A DNA stretch of 64,000 bases from Microbacterium lushaniae (GTDB lineage Bacteria; Actinomycetota; Actinomycetes; Actinomycetales; Microbacteriaceae). The notes beneath the pieces are model-generated. The model did not search any database, was not told the DNA's origin, and saw nothing but the letters and a program-made list of their open reading frames with translations. Positions within the stretch are counted from its first letter, which is position 1. Each line of letters opens with the position of its first letter. A program made the position numbers and the translations under genes. Shown piece after piece: positions 1 to 8,858 of the stretch. The stretch is from NCBI RefSeq assembly GCF_008727775.1, contig NZ_CP044232.1, forward strand, positions 1,116,001-1,180,000, read 5' to 3'.

Positions 1-950
1 GCGAACCCGGCGAAGTCGATCGTCGGGCTGAGCCCGTCGGTGAGGGCCCGGTACCAGATGCGGCCGGCCCGTTCCCACGCCTTCCCGCCCAGGGCGGCGG
101 CGGTGAGGTAGAACGCGCGGTTGGGGATGCCGGAGTTGATGTGCACGCCGCCGTTGTCCTCGGCGGTCTCGACGTAATCGCTCACGTGCGCCGGCTGCGG
201 GTCGCGCCCGAGCACGTCGTCGTCGTACGCCGTGCCGGGGTCTTTCACCGACCGCAGGGCCACGCCCTGCACCGCATCGGTGAAGATGCCCGCGCCCACG
301 AGCCACGATGCGTCCGCCACGCCGTGACCGGCGGCGTGCTGTTCGGCGAGCACCCCGAACACATCCGAGAGCGACTCGTTGATCGCTCCCGACTGCCCCT
401 GGTACTCCAGGCCCCCCTCGGCGTCGGTGAGCCCGTGGGCCAGCTCATGCGCGATGATCGACAGCGACCGCGTGAAGCCGGCGAACACCTCGCCGTCCCC
501 GTCGCCGAAGACCATCCGCTCGCCGTTCCAGAACGCGTTGTCGTACTCCACGCCGTAGTGCACGGTCGCCGCCAGTGACCCCCCGGCGCCGTCGATGCCG
601 TTCCGCCCGAAGGCGTCCCACAGGAAGTCGAAGGTCGCCCCCAGGCCGTCGAAGGCCTCGTCGACGGCCTCGTCGCCGCTGGGCGGGTCCTCCTCGCCCC
701 GCACCCGGACTCCGGGGAGCTCCTCGCGGTTCTGCGCGTCGGAGACCACCCGGTCGGGGGCGGGGGAGGTCTCGGCCACAAGGGTGCCCGATTCCTCGAT
801 CGACAGCCGCAGGCGCTCCCGGGCGAGGCCGCGCGCGGGACGCGGGACGGAGAGCGTCCGCGCCGCCGCCGCGGCCGCGCGGGCCAGGCGCGGATCGGCG
901 GTGCCGGCGATGCGGGCCAGGAGGAACGGCGGGACGATGGCGGGGGTCAT
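1..950 (-). CDS. M4-family (protealysin-like) neutral metalloprotease, C-terminus off the window
   Basis: Zinc-dependent thermolysin-family endopeptidase, 316 codons visible before the left edge. I see the zinc motif HELAH (HEXXH) and, further on, [15 protein letters not shown], which carries the catalytic His region of M4 enzymes. There is no signal peptide. The N-terminus [11 protein letters not shown] resembles the short PPxL propeptide of protealysins rather than the long secreted-thermolysin propeptide, so the enzyme may be intracellular or non-classically exported (inference). The ATG at 950 is the first start that includes that propeptide. It lies 38 nt downstream of the peptide importer operon on the same strand, so co-transcription is possible. 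The C-terminal domain and any adjacent emfourin-type inhibitor gene would lie outside the window. Confidence 0.9.
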   Translation of the reverse strand, partial: MTPAIVPPFLLARIAGTADPRLARAAAAAARTLSVPRPARGLARERLRLSIEESGTLVAETSPAPDRVVSDAQNREELPGVRVRGEEDPPSGDEAVDEAFDGLGATFDFLWDAFGRNGIDGAGGSLAATVHYGVEYDNAFWNGERMVFGDGDGEVFAGFTRSLSIIAHELAHGLTDAEGGLEYQGQSGAINESLSDVFGVLAEQHAAGHGVADASWLVGAGIFTDAVQGVALRSVKDPGTAYDDDVLGRDPQPAHVSDYVETAEDNGGVHINSGIPNRAFYLTAAALGGKAWERAGRIWYRALTDGLSPTIDFAGF

Positions 951-988
951 GCGACGACTGTACGACCCGGTTCCGACCCGGGCGCGGA

Positions 989-1780
989 TCAGGGGCTGAT
1001 GGTCGGGATCGAGGCCAGCAGCGCGCGCGTGTAGGCGGCCTGCGGCTGGAGGAGCACCTTTTCGGTGGGGCCCTCCTCCACGATGCGGCCGTCCTTCATC
1101 ACGACCACCTGATCGCACAGGTTCTGCACGACGCCGATGTCGTGGCTCACGAGCAGCAGCGTCAGGCCGGTGCGCTCGCGGAGATCGGCGAGAAGCCGCA
1201 GGATCTGCGCGCGCACCGTGACATCCAGCGCCGAGAGCGGCTCGTCGCCGACGAGCAGGCGCGGACGGTGCACGATCGCGCGCGCGATGGCGATGCGCTG
1301 GCGCTGCCCGCCGGAGAACTCCTGCGGGTAGCGCTCGGCCATCGCCGCATCCAGTCCGACCTCCTCGAGCACCTCCCGCACGCGCGCCCGGCGGTCGCCG
1401 GGGACATCCAGCGCCCACAGCGGCTCGCCCACGATCCGCCCGACGCTCATGCGCGGGTCCAGCGACCCGTACGGGTCCTGGAACACGATGCCGGTCTCAT
1501 GTCGGAGCCAGTGCAGCGCGCGGCTGCTCATGCGGGCATCGACGAGGCGGCCGTCGAACTCCACGGTCCCGGCGGTGGGGACATCCAGCGCCAGGAGCAG
1601 CCGCATGAGGGTGGATTTGCCCGAGCCCGACTCGCCGATGACGCCGACCGCGGAGCCGGCGTCGACGTCGAGATCGAGGTCGTCCAGTGCCGTGGTCCGC
1701 ACGCGCGGGCCGAACAGTGTGCGGCGCGGGGAGAGGTGGCGGCGGGTGAGCCCGCGGGCCCGCAGCAGCGTGTCGCTCAT
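989..1780 (-). CDS. Oligopeptide ABC transporter ATP-binding protein (DppF/OppF type)
   Basis: ATPase subunit of a dipeptide/oligopeptide importer, 263 aa. Walker [10 protein letters not shown], signature [14 protein letters not shown], Walker [14 protein letters not shown] and the switch His in LLVSHDIG are all present. I place the start at ATG 1780, whose ATGA overlaps the stop of the preceding ATPase gene by 4 nt; an in-frame codon at 1816 would add an unnatural extension. It is the last gene of the five-gene importer operon. The substrate (peptide versus nickel or another oligopeptide-family ligand) cannot be read from the sequence. Confidence 0.92.
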   Translation of the reverse strand: MSDTLLRARGLTRRHLSPRRTLFGPRVRTTALDDLDLDVDAGSAVGVIGESGSGKSTLMRLLLALDVPTAGTVEFDGRLVDARMSSRALHWLRHETGIVFQDPYGSLDPRMSVGRIVGEPLWALDVPGDRRARVREVLEEVGLDAAMAERYPQEFSGGQRQRIAIARAIVHRPRLLVGDEPLSALDVTVRAQILRLLADLRERTGLTLLLVSHDIGVVQNLCDQVVVMKDGRIVEEGPTEKVLLQPQAAYTRALLASIPTISP

Positions 1781-2580
1781 GCCGTGGCTCCCGGGTGGTC
1801 GGGTTCGGGGCGCCACAGGGTGGCCGTTGCATCGCGCAGCAGCGCCCGTGTCACCGGGCTCGCGGGCGCGGTCAGCAGCTGGGTCAGCGGGCCGTGCTCC
1901 ACGACGCGGCCGCGTTCGAGCACGACGGCGTGCGTGGCGATCTGGCTGAGCACCGCGAGGTCGTGGGTGATGAAGACCAGCGACATGCCCGACTCCTCCG
2001 CGAGCGAACCCAGCAGGCGCAGGATGCCGGCCTGGATGGTGACGTCCAGCGCCGTGGTGGGCTCATCGGCGATCAGCAGGCGCGGGCCGCACACGAGCGC
2101 CATCGCGATGGCCACGCGCTGTCGCTGTCCGCCGGAGAGCTGGTGCGGGTAGCGCGCCACGATCGCGTCGGGGTCGGGGAGGGCGACGCGTTCGGCCTCG
2201 GCGACGGCGCGGCGGCGGGCCTCGGCGCGCGGGACGCGTTCATGGATGCGAAGGGACTCGGCGATCTGCCGCCCGATCGTGCGGATGGGGTTCAGGGCGG
2301 TGGCCGGCTCCTGGAAGACGATGCCGATGTCGTTGCCGCGCAGGCGCGCGAGGTGGTGGTCGGGCAGGCCCAGGATCTCCTGCCCGTCCCAGCGCACGCT
2401 CCCGCTGGCGCGTGCGCCGTCGGGGAGGAGGCCCAGGATCGCCAGCGCCGTGAGCGATTTCCCGGAGCCGGATTCGCCGATGAGTCCGAGGCGTGCGCCG
2501 TCGGGGACGTCGAAGGAGATGCCGTCCACGACGCGCTCGCCGCCGATCTCGATCGCGAGATCCCGTACCTCCAGGCTCAT
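1777..2580 (-). CDS. Oligopeptide ABC transporter ATP-binding protein (DppD/OppD type)
   Basis: Second ATPase of the importer, 267 aa, beginning [14 protein letters not shown]. Walker [11 protein letters not shown], signature [14 protein letters not shown], Walker [14 protein letters not shown] and FITHDLAV are intact. It would pair with the neighbouring DppF-type subunit as a heterodimeric motor at the cytoplasmic face of the membrane. It starts at ATG 2580, overlapping the permease stop by 4 nt, and overlaps the next ATPase start by 4 nt, so translation of the block is probably coupled. Confidence 0.92.
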   Translation of the reverse strand: MSLEVRDLAIEIGGERVVDGISFDVPDGARLGLIGESGSGKSLTALAILGLLPDGARASGSVRWDGQEILGLPDHHLARLRGNDIGIVFQEPATALNPIRTIGRQIAESLRIHERVPRAEARRRAVAEAERVALPDPDAIVARYPHQLSGGQRQRVAIAMALVCGPRLLIADEPTTALDVTIQAGILRLLGSLAEESGMSLVFITHDLAVLSQIATHAVVLERGRVVEHGPLTQLLTAPASPVTRALLRDATATLWRPEPDHPGATA

Positions 2581-3467
2581 GCGACCACCTCCGGCACCTG
2601 CAGCCGTGCCGACGGGGCGCGCTCCGCGAGGGTGGGGTCGGTGGCCTCGCGCAGGGCGTCGCCGAGGAGGTTCAGGCCCAGCACCGTGAGGGTGATCGTG
2701 AGTCCCGGCCACACCACCGACAGCGGATGCAGCGTGATGTAGCGCTGCAGATCCGCCAGCAGCACGCCCCACGACGGCTGGGTCACCGGGGCCCCGAAGC
2801 CGAGGTAGGACAGTCCGGCCTCGGCCAGGACCGCGACGGCCATGCCCCACGACAGCTGCACGATGAACACCGGTGCGACGTTGGGGAGCAGATGGCGCCA
2901 CAGGTTCTGCGCGGGGGAGAGGCCGCTGGCCCGCCCGGCCAGCACGAAGTCGCTGTGCAGCACGCGGCGCAGCTCCGGGCGGGTCACGCGGGCGATGTTG
3001 ACGCCGAAGCCGATGCCCACCGCCCACACGACCACCCACAGCGAGCCGCCCCACACCGCGGAGATCATCATCGCGATGATCAGCACGGGGAAGGCGATGA
3101 GGATGTCCACGAGCACGGCGACGCTCTCGCGCACCCATCGCCGGGTCAGGGCTCCCAGGGCCGCCAGGCCCAGGCCCAGCGCGGTGGCGATCACACCGGC
3201 GCCGACGGCGACGAAGATCGTGGTGCGGGCTCCGGCCATGAGCAGGCTCAGGATGTCACGTCCGTTGTTGTCGGTGCCCAGCAGGTGCGGCCAGCCCGGC
3301 GCCGCCCAGCGGTCGCCGAGGTCCACGCGCTGCGGCGGGAACGGGGTCCACACCGCCGCCACGATCGCGGTGAGCACGATGACGGCCACCACGATCAGTC
3401 CGAACCGCCCGGTGCTCAAGCGCCACAGGCGACCGAGCCACGCCGTGCGACCGCGGGGCGCGCTCAT
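2577..3467 (-). CDS. Oligopeptide ABC transporter permease (DppC/OppC type)
   Basis: Inner-membrane permease of 296 aa with about six hydrophobic segments. The N-terminal OppC-like segment is followed by the periplasmic LGTDNNGRDILS motif typical of DppC/OppC proteins (position about 70) and by the EAA loop around ASGLSPAQNLWRHLLPN. ATG 3467 overlaps the upstream permease stop (ATGA). It forms the transmembrane channel with the DppB-type subunit. Confidence 0.92.
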   Translation of the reverse strand: MSAPRGRTAWLGRLWRLSTGRFGLIVVAVIVLTAIVAAVWTPFPPQRVDLGDRWAAPGWPHLLGTDNNGRDILSLLMAGARTTIFVAVGAGVIATALGLGLAALGALTRRWVRESVAVLVDILIAFPVLIIAMMISAVWGGSLWVVVWAVGIGFGVNIARVTRPELRRVLHSDFVLAGRASGLSPAQNLWRHLLPNVAPVFIVQLSWGMAVAVLAEAGLSYLGFGAPVTQPSWGVLLADLQRYITLHPLSVVWPGLTITLTVLGLNLLGDALREATDPTLAERAPSARLQVPEVVA

Positions 3468-4417
3468 GCGACCGTCTCCCGCTGGCGGGGGTCGAGGGCG
3501 CGGTGGAGGAGATCGACGAGGAAGCCGACGATCAGCACGAAACCGGTCAGCACGAACAGCTCCCCCTGCACCTTGGGCAGGTCGCGCGCGCCCACATCGG
3601 CCACCAGCATCCGCCCGACGCCGGGGAGGGTGAACAGCTGCTCGATGACGACGGCGCCCACGAGGACCCCGGCCACCTGCAGGCCCAGTACCGTCACGAC
3701 CGACAGGGCGACGTTGGGCAGGCCGTGGCGCAGGAGGGCCTGTGTGCGTGTCAGGCCCTTGGCGGCCGCGGTGCGCACGTAGTCCTGCCCGATCGCCTGC
3801 AGGGTCGCGCTGCGCACGAACCGCATGAGCATGGCCCCCTCGATGATGCCGATCGTCAGGGCCGGCAGGATCAGCGCGCGCAGCGCCGCCGCCGGATCGC
3901 TCCACCCGCCGCGCGGGAAGCCCTGCGCGGGGAGGACCCCCAGCCACACCGCGAAGACCACGACGAGCATCATCCCGGCCCATACCGCAGGCACCGCGGC
4001 GAGGGCCTGCGCCACCACGCTCAGGGCGGTGCCCGCGGGCCGCCGGCGGCGCACAGCGGAGAGCACACCGAACGGCACGGCGATCGCGAGGGCGATCAGG
4101 AGGGCCAGGATGCCGAGGGGAACCGTGATGCGCGCCTTGTCGGCGAGCTCGGCGGCCACCGACGAACCGGTCACCAGCGATGAGCCGAGATCGCCCCGGA
4201 CGAGTCCGCCGATCCAGTCCAGATACTGCGCCGGCAGCGGTGCGCCCAGGCCCAGCCGCTCGCGGATGGCCGCGACCTGTGCGGGCGTGGAGTCGGTGCC
4301 GGCGATCAGCAGGGCGACGTCGCCGGGGAGCACCCGCAGCGAGAGGAAGATGAGCACGCTGGCAACGAGCAGCCCCACGACCAGCAGGGCCAGTCTCGTC
4401 AGCGTGTAGCGGATCAC
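3464..4417 (-). CDS. Oligopeptide ABC transporter permease (DppB/OppB type)
   Basis: Inner-membrane permease of 317 aa. The N-terminus IRYTLTRLALLVVGLLVAS is the classic DppB first helix; the EAA loop AAKGLTRTQALLRHGLPN and the motif VVIEQLFTLPGVGRML are present. I chose GTG 4417 because it forms a GTGA overlap with the stop of the binding-protein gene and gives the usual family N-terminus. Confidence 0.91.
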   Translation of the reverse strand: MIRYTLTRLALLVVGLLVASVLIFLSLRVLPGDVALLIAGTDSTPAQVAAIRERLGLGAPLPAQYLDWIGGLVRGDLGSSLVTGSSVAAELADKARITVPLGILALLIALAIAVPFGVLSAVRRRRPAGTALSVVAQALAAVPAVWAGMMLVVVFAVWLGVLPAQGFPRGGWSDPAAALRALILPALTIGIIEGAMLMRFVRSATLQAIGQDYVRTAAAKGLTRTQALLRHGLPNVALSVVTVLGLQVAGVLVGAVVIEQLFTLPGVGRMLVADVGARDLPKVQGELFVLTGFVLIVGFLVDLLHRALDPRQRETVA

Positions 4418-5928
4418 TCCGAAGACACCGTCACACCGGCCAGGTCGATCCGCGAGTTGACCGAGTCGACCGGGAACCCGGACACCCCGTCGCCGACCGC
4501 GGTGATCGTGGCGCCGGTGTACAGCCAGTCGGCGGCGTGATCCTCCGACACGATGCGCGCGGCCTCCGCCAGCAGCTCCGCCGATTCGTCGGGGTCGACG
4601 GCGACCTGCGCCTGGGCGTGCAGGTCCTGCACCTCCGGATTGTCGTAGCCGAAGTAGTAGGTGGGATCGGCGAAGTTGCCGACGTCGCGCGGCTCCACGT
4701 GCAGCACGAAGCTCAGCTCGTAGTCGTGGTTGGTGTAGACATCCTGCAGCCACGTCGCGAACTCGACGGATTCGACCTCCAGGGTCACGCCGATCTCGTC
4801 GAAGTCCGACACCAGCACCTGCGGCACGGTGGTGCCGTAGAAGGAGGGGATGGTCAGAGTCAGCTCCAGGTCGTCCGCCCCGGCCTCCTCGAGCAGCTCC
4901 ATGGCCCGCTCCGGATCGTACGGCGCGACGTCGGAGAGGTCCTCGTAGCCGGGATCGAGTTCGGGGATGGGCCCGTACTGCGTCTGACCGCTGCCGATGG
5001 CCTCCACGAGGGCCTCATGGTCGATGGCCAGCCGCAGCGCCTCGCGCACGCGGGCGTCGTCGAGCGGGGCGACGGCGTTGTTGAAGGCGAGCGTGCCCTT
5101 GTCGGTGGTCTGGCCCGTCGTGAGGGTGAACCCGCTGGCCTCGTCCAGCTGCGCGGACAGATCCGGCTGGACCGCGGTGAGCACGTCGAGCGACCCGTCC
5201 AGGGCCGCGTTCACGCCGGCGGTGAAATCGGGGATGTACTGCAGGACCACCTCGGCCACCCCCGCCGGCTCCGCCCAGTAGGCGTCGTTGCGCACGAGCT
5301 GGATGCTGTCGCCCTGGTTCCACCGCTCCAGCGTGAAGGGCCCCGTGCCGTTCGCGGCGGTCTGGAAGTCGGTGGTGTCGCCGGTCTTGAACACCAGGCC
5401 CGCGGGCCCGGTGAGGGTGAACAGGAAGTTCTGATTGGGCTCGGTGAGCGTGATGACCACGGTGCTGTCGTCGGCGGCGGTGATCGAGGCGACGCCGGCG
5501 AACTCGGTGTTGCCGACGATCTCGGGATCGTCCTTGACCTGCGTGAGAGAGGTCACGACGTCCTCGACGGTCAGCGGGGTGCCGTCGTGGAAGGTGACGC
5601 CGTCCGACAGCGTGAAGGTGTAGGTGAGGCCGTCATCCGATACCTCGAAGGCGCTCGCGAGCGAGGCGACGATCTCGTTCTCCTGCGTGCGGGTGACCAG
5701 GCCCTCGTAGACGTTGTCGATGAGGATCTGCTCGAGGGCCGCGCCGCTCGTGCGGCGGATGTCGAGGTTCGTCGGTTCCAGCACCAGCCCCACGGTGAGC
5801 GAGGCGTCGGGGTCGGGTTCGCCGGCCGAGGTCGTGGCGGGGGCGCTGCCGCCTCCCGAGCACGACGCAAGCGCCAGCGTTCCGGCGATCAACAGGGTCG
5901 TCGCGGCCAAGGCTGTGCGGCGTGGCAT
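4414..5928 (-). CDS. Oligopeptide-binding lipoprotein of ABC importer (SBP family 5)
   Basis: Extracellular solute-binding protein, 504 aa, first gene of the importer operon. It has a lipoprotein signal peptide: a charged start, a hydrophobic stretch TLLIAGTLALA, and the lipobox LASC with Cys at about residue 23, followed by a Gly/Ser/Ala-rich linker. Mature-domain features typical of family 5 are visible, such as TFTLSDGVTFHDGTPLT and AANGTGPFTL. ATG 5928 has a good AAAGGAA Shine-Dalgarno sequence. The four downstream genes overlap stop-to-start. The next gene in the direction of transcription after the operon is an M4 protease, compatible with peptide uptake (inference). Confidence 0.93.
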   Translation of the reverse strand: MPRRTALAATTLLIAGTLALASCSGGGSAPATTSAGEPDPDASLTVGLVLEPTNLDIRRTSGAALEQILIDNVYEGLVTRTQENEIVASLASAFEVSDDGLTYTFTLSDGVTFHDGTPLTVEDVVTSLTQVKDDPEIVGNTEFAGVASITAADDSTVVITLTEPNQNFLFTLTGPAGLVFKTGDTTDFQTAANGTGPFTLERWNQGDSIQLVRNDAYWAEPAGVAEVVLQYIPDFTAGVNAALDGSLDVLTAVQPDLSAQLDEASGFTLTTGQTTDKGTLAFNNAVAPLDDARVREALRLAIDHEALVEAIGSGQTQYGPIPELDPGYEDLSDVAPYDPERAMELLEEAGADDLELTLTIPSFYGTTVPQVLVSDFDEIGVTLEVESVEFATWLQDVYTNHDYELSFVLHVEPRDVGNFADPTYYFGYDNPEVQDLHAQAQVAVDPDESAELLAEAARIVSEDHAADWLYTGATITAVGDGVSGFPVDSVNSRIDLAGVTVSSE

Positions 5929-6061
5929 GGCGGGTTCCTTTCGCAGGTCCGGCGTCATCTTCGATGGTGTCGGATGACGCCGGAGGCAACTCGGTGCGAT
6001 ATCAGCCTATTGCGGTGGCCGCCGGGGAGTCGCCGTGTTACCGGCAACACCGTGGCAGCCC
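5929..6061 (-). promoter_or_regulatory. Leader/promoter region of the peptide importer operon
   Basis: This 133-nt gap separates the importer from the alpha/beta hydrolase, which is transcribed towards it. It holds an inverted repeat GTGTT-ACCGGC-AACAC (6034-6049) and, read on the minus strand, a TAGGCT hexamer that could be a -10 box. The repeat could be an operator or a weak terminator of the hydrolase gene. No specific regulator can be assigned. Confidence 0.4.
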
Positions 6062-7021
6062 TCATCCTTCTCCGGATCCCGCGGCCTCTCCGGCCAGCCC
6101 GCGCAGCAGGCGGCCGAGCTCGAGGGGGGCGTCCTCCTGAAGGTTGTGACCGCCCGCCACGGTGACCACGCGGGCCGCCGGGAAGCGGCGGCTGAACTCC
6201 TCCGCGTCGGCAGGGGTGACGTACCCCCGCGCGCCGCGCACCAGGGTCAGGGGTGCACGGACGGCGGCGAGGTCGTCCCATCCGGTCGTGGAGAGCAATG
6301 CCGCCATGCCGTCGCCCTGCGCGGGGGCGTCGGCGCCGCCGTTGGCGGCCGCCGCGGCCAGGTGGGCGAAGTGATGCTTCCACTCGACGCGGCCGTCTGG
6401 GCGCACGCGGGAGTTCAGGTACACGCCGCGCTCGGCGGTGCGCCGGGCGCCCCCGCCGAGCCCGAACGACAGTGCCCGGTCGACGAGCTCGTCCCGCGAG
6501 GCCCAGTCGGTGGGGCCGGCGAAGAACGAGCGGATCTGGGTGGGGCCGGCGTCCGGGTCCACGCCCGGGGTGATGTCGACGACCACGAGCTGCGCGATCT
6601 TCTCGGCGACGGCGGCTGCGACAGCGGGCGCCGTGAGCCCGCCGAGCGACTGACCCACGAGCAGCTGGGGGCGGTCCGTCCATGCCTGCAGGGCGGCCAC
6701 GACATCGGGCGCCAGCGTGCCGGCGGTGTAGGTGGCGTCCTCCCGCCATGACGAGTCGCCATGACCGGGGAGGTCGAGGGCGAGGGCGGGAAGGCCCATC
6801 GCGAGGACGGTCGTATCCCACGTGTGCGCGTTCAGCCCGGCTCCGTGCAGCAGTGTCACGCGCGGCGGCTCCTGCCCGTACCGCAGCGCGCTGAGGGTGC
6901 GCCCGTCGCCGAGGGTGAGACGCAGGCGCTGCACCGGGGGGAGCGGGCCGGGGATGCCGTTGTCGGCTGCCTGATCGGGCAGGAACGAGAACTCGTCGAA
7001 CACGTCGGTGGATTCGGTCAC
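6062..7021 (-). CDS. Alpha/beta-fold hydrolase
   Basis: Predicted cytosolic hydrolase of 319 aa. It shows the oxyanion region LLHGAGLNAHTWD, the strand-turn DLPGHGDS, the nucleophile elbow GQSLGG, an acid-side region near TLVRGARGYVTPADAEEF and the terminal catalytic His in GGHNLQEDAP. The GTG start at 7021 is preceded by AAGGAG. Family members act on esters, epoxides, lactones or haloalkanes; nothing here identifies the substrate. The gene appears to be a single transcription unit, with the divergent AhpD-like gene about 75 nt away. Confidence 0.85.
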   Translation of the reverse strand: MTESTDVFDEFSFLPDQAADNGIPGPLPPVQRLRLTLGDGRTLSALRYGQEPPRVTLLHGAGLNAHTWDTTVLAMGLPALALDLPGHGDSSWREDATYTAGTLAPDVVAALQAWTDRPQLLVGQSLGGLTAPAVAAAVAEKIAQLVVVDITPGVDPDAGPTQIRSFFAGPTDWASRDELVDRALSFGLGGGARRTAERGVYLNSRVRPDGRVEWKHHFAHLAAAAANGGADAPAQGDGMAALLSTTGWDDLAAVRAPLTLVRGARGYVTPADAEEFSRRFPAARVVTVAGGHNLQEDAPLELGRLLRGLAGEAAGSGEG

Positions 7022-7097
7022 GGGGCTCCTTCGGGCCGCAGGCGGTCGGCACCATTGTGCCCGTCGCGCGGCCGGATGGCGCCATTACCCTGGAGGG

Positions 7098-7574
7098 ATG
7101 AGCGAAGAGGAGCGCGTGCACCTGTCGCGATCGGCGCCGCAGGCCTATCAGGCGCTCGCCGGTCTGTCCAAGACAGCGGGCCTGCTGGCAGCCGAAGCGG
7201 GCATCGAGCCGCGGCTCAAGGAGATCGTCCTCATCCACGCGTCCCAGCTGAACGGCTGCTCGTACTGCGTGCGCATCCACGTCGACCGCGCCGTGGCGGC
7301 GGGACTCGACGCCGACACCATCGCCCAGATCGCGGCCTGGCGCGACTCCGGCGTCTTCTCCGAGCGCGAGCGCGCGGCGCTCGAGCTGGCGGAGTCGTTC
7401 ACGTTCATCTCCGAGGCGGGCATCCCCGACGAGGTGTACGACCACGTCGGCGGCATCTTCAGCGAACAGGAGTACGTGGCGCTGAGCTGGCTGCTCGTGT
7501 CCATCAACGCCTTCAACCGCGTCGCGATCGCGGGGCGCTACCCCGTGCCCCCGCGCGAGGAGCCGGAGCGGTGA
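7098..7574 (+). CDS. Carboxymuconolactone decarboxylase/AhpD-like protein
   Basis: Small all-helical protein of 158 aa of the CMD/AhpD-like superfamily. The redox motif LNGCSYCVRIHVDRA contains the CxxC pair and downstream His of alkylhydroperoxidase AhpD-like proteins, so a thiol peroxidase or disulfide reductase role is likely. ATG 7098 directly follows GGAGGG and lies 6 nt after a TACCCT hexamer, so the transcript may have little or no leader. Its TGA overlaps the GTG of the phosphatase gene. Confidence 0.85.
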   Translation: MSEEERVHLSRSAPQAYQALAGLSKTAGLLAAEAGIEPRLKEIVLIHASQLNGCSYCVRIHVDRAVAAGLDADTIAQIAAWRDSGVFSERERAALELAESFTFISEAGIPDEVYDHVGGIFSEQEYVALSWLLVSINAFNRVAIAGRYPVPPREEPER

Positions 7575-8290
7575 CCGAGTCCCTCGTCTCCGGAACGCTG
7601 AACTTCCGCGACGTCGGAGGTCTGCCGGCGGGGGACGGCCGCACCCGATCGGGTGTGCTGTACCGCTCGGGAAACCTCGCCCACGTGGATGAGGCCGGTG
7701 CCGCGTCGCTGCGCCGGCTGGGGCTGCGCCGCATCATCGACCTGCGCGACGACGACGAGGTGCGGTGGGCGCCCAGCAGGGTGGACGGCCTCGACCTCGT
7801 CACCCAGCGGGTGCCGCTCTTCCTCGGCTCGGTGATGTCGTTCTTCGAGGACGACGCGAACCTGCCCGGGATGTACTCGAGCCTCATCGACGGATCCGCC
7901 GACAAGGTCGTGGAGGTCGTCCGCGGCATCCTGCACGACCAGCCCGTCCTCGTGCACTGCACGGTCGGCAAAGACCGCACGGGCGTCACGGTCGCCCTCA
8001 CCCTCGCGGCAGCCGGCGTGGATACGGAGGCGGTCGTGGCCGATTACGCCCGCACCGAGGCGCTGCTGCCGGAGGCGCGCAACCGTGCCGTGGTCGCGCG
8101 CCTGCGGGCGCTGCATCCGGAGTCGCTGCATCTGGAAGACCTCGCCACGCGGTCGCCGGCGCCGGTCATGCGGGAGGTGCTGGAGCGGCTGGATGCGGTG
8201 TTCGGCTCGCCCGCGGATTACCTGCGCGCGCACGGCTTGGTCGACGACGAGCTCGAGGAGCTGCGTCGCATCCTCGTCGTCCGGTCCTGA
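7571..8290 (+). CDS. Tyrosine-protein phosphatase (DSP/PTP-like)
   Basis: Protein of 239 aa with the phosphatase loop VHCTVGKDRTGVT, fitting HCxxGKDR(T/S), and the N-terminal family signature NFRDVGGLPA. Actinobacterial relatives (PtpB-like) act on phosphotyrosine or phosphoinositides. The start is GTG 7571, in a GTGA overlap with the AhpD-like gene, so the two are translationally coupled. The substrate is unknown. Confidence 0.88.
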   Translation: MTESLVSGTLNFRDVGGLPAGDGRTRSGVLYRSGNLAHVDEAGAASLRRLGLRRIIDLRDDDEVRWAPSRVDGLDLVTQRVPLFLGSVMSFFEDDANLPGMYSSLIDGSADKVVEVVRGILHDQPVLVHCTVGKDRTGVTVALTLAAAGVDTEAVVADYARTEALLPEARNRAVVARLRALHPESLHLEDLATRSPAPVMREVLERLDAVFGSPADYLRAHGLVDDELEELRRILVVRS

Positions 8291-8330
8291 CGCGGGGGAG
8301 CGTGCCGAGCACTGCCTGCGAGTGCGCCGA

Positions 8331-8353
8331 ACAAAGGTTAGGCAACCCTTTGT
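8331..8353 (+). promoter_or_regulatory. DtxR/IdeR-type iron box upstream of the SIP gene
   Basis: A 23-bp near-perfect palindrome, ACAAAGGTTAGGC (8331-8343) continuing as AACCCTTTGT (8344-8353). Its core resembles the DtxR/IdeR consensus TTAGGTTAGGCTAACCTAA. It sits where a -35 element would be for the TATAGT -10 at 8361-8366. Fe(II)-loaded repressor would therefore block transcription of the siderophore-interacting gene. Assignment is by pattern and context. Confidence 0.8.
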
Positions 8354-8360
8354 GTCGGGG

Positions 8361-8366
8361 TATAGT
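8361..8366 (+). promoter_or_regulatory. -10 box TATAGT of the SIP gene
   Basis: A good actinobacterial -10 hexamer 9 nt before ATG 8376 and just downstream of the iron box. This spacing would leave almost no 5' leader, so the mRNA may be leaderless. Confidence 0.6.
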
Positions 8367-8375
8367 GGCGATGCC

Positions 8376-8840
8376 ATGTCCGCTTCACCCGAACACAATC
8401 CGACCGCGTGCCGCGCATCGCGTCACACGCGCGTGCAGCACCTGGTGACCGCCGACGAGTCCTCGCTCCCCGAGCTCGAGGCGCTGCTGGCCACCCTGCC
8501 GCTGTGCTCCACCGGACGCGTGTTCATCGAGGTCCCGGACGAGTCGTGGATCGGCCGCGTCGCCGCCCCCGCCCGCATGACCGTGACGTGGCTCGACCGC
8601 TCCCGCCGCACCGGCGCGGCCGGCACGGGCCGCGCGTGCGCGCCCGGGCAGGCGCTGGCACGGGCGGTCTCGGCGTGGGCCGGTGAGATGCTCGGTCACG
8701 AGGACGACTCCACCCGCGTGATGCTGCTGGGCGGCTACCTCGGCACCGCCGAGATCGTCGACGACCTCACCGAGCGTCGCGGCGTGGCCCCTGCCTCGAT
8801 CCACACGCCCGAGCGCTTCGGTCTCGCCACCGCCCGCTGA
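8376..8840 (+). CDS. Short siderophore-interacting (SIP-domain) protein
   Basis: Protein of 154 aa matching only the C-terminal SIP domain of ferric-siderophore reductases: LVTADESSLPELEALLATLP, VFIEVPDE, the central region ending in a Trp-containing helix, and LGGYLGTAEI near the end. The N-terminal FAD-binding half of full-length proteins (about 270 aa) is absent and there is no flavin gene beside it. It may be a reductase module partner or a stand-alone iron-handling protein. The iron box just upstream supports expression under iron limitation. Start ATG 8376 is in frame and near the -10; an ATG at 8371 is out of frame. Confidence 0.82.
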   Translation: MSASPEHNPTACRASRHTRVQHLVTADESSLPELEALLATLPLCSTGRVFIEVPDESWIGRVAAPARMTVTWLDRSRRTGAAGTGRACAPGQALARAVSAWAGEMLGHEDDSTRVMLLGGYLGTAEIVDDLTERRGVAPASIHTPERFGLATAR

Positions 8841-8858
8841 GCGGGCTCGCGGCGGCGT

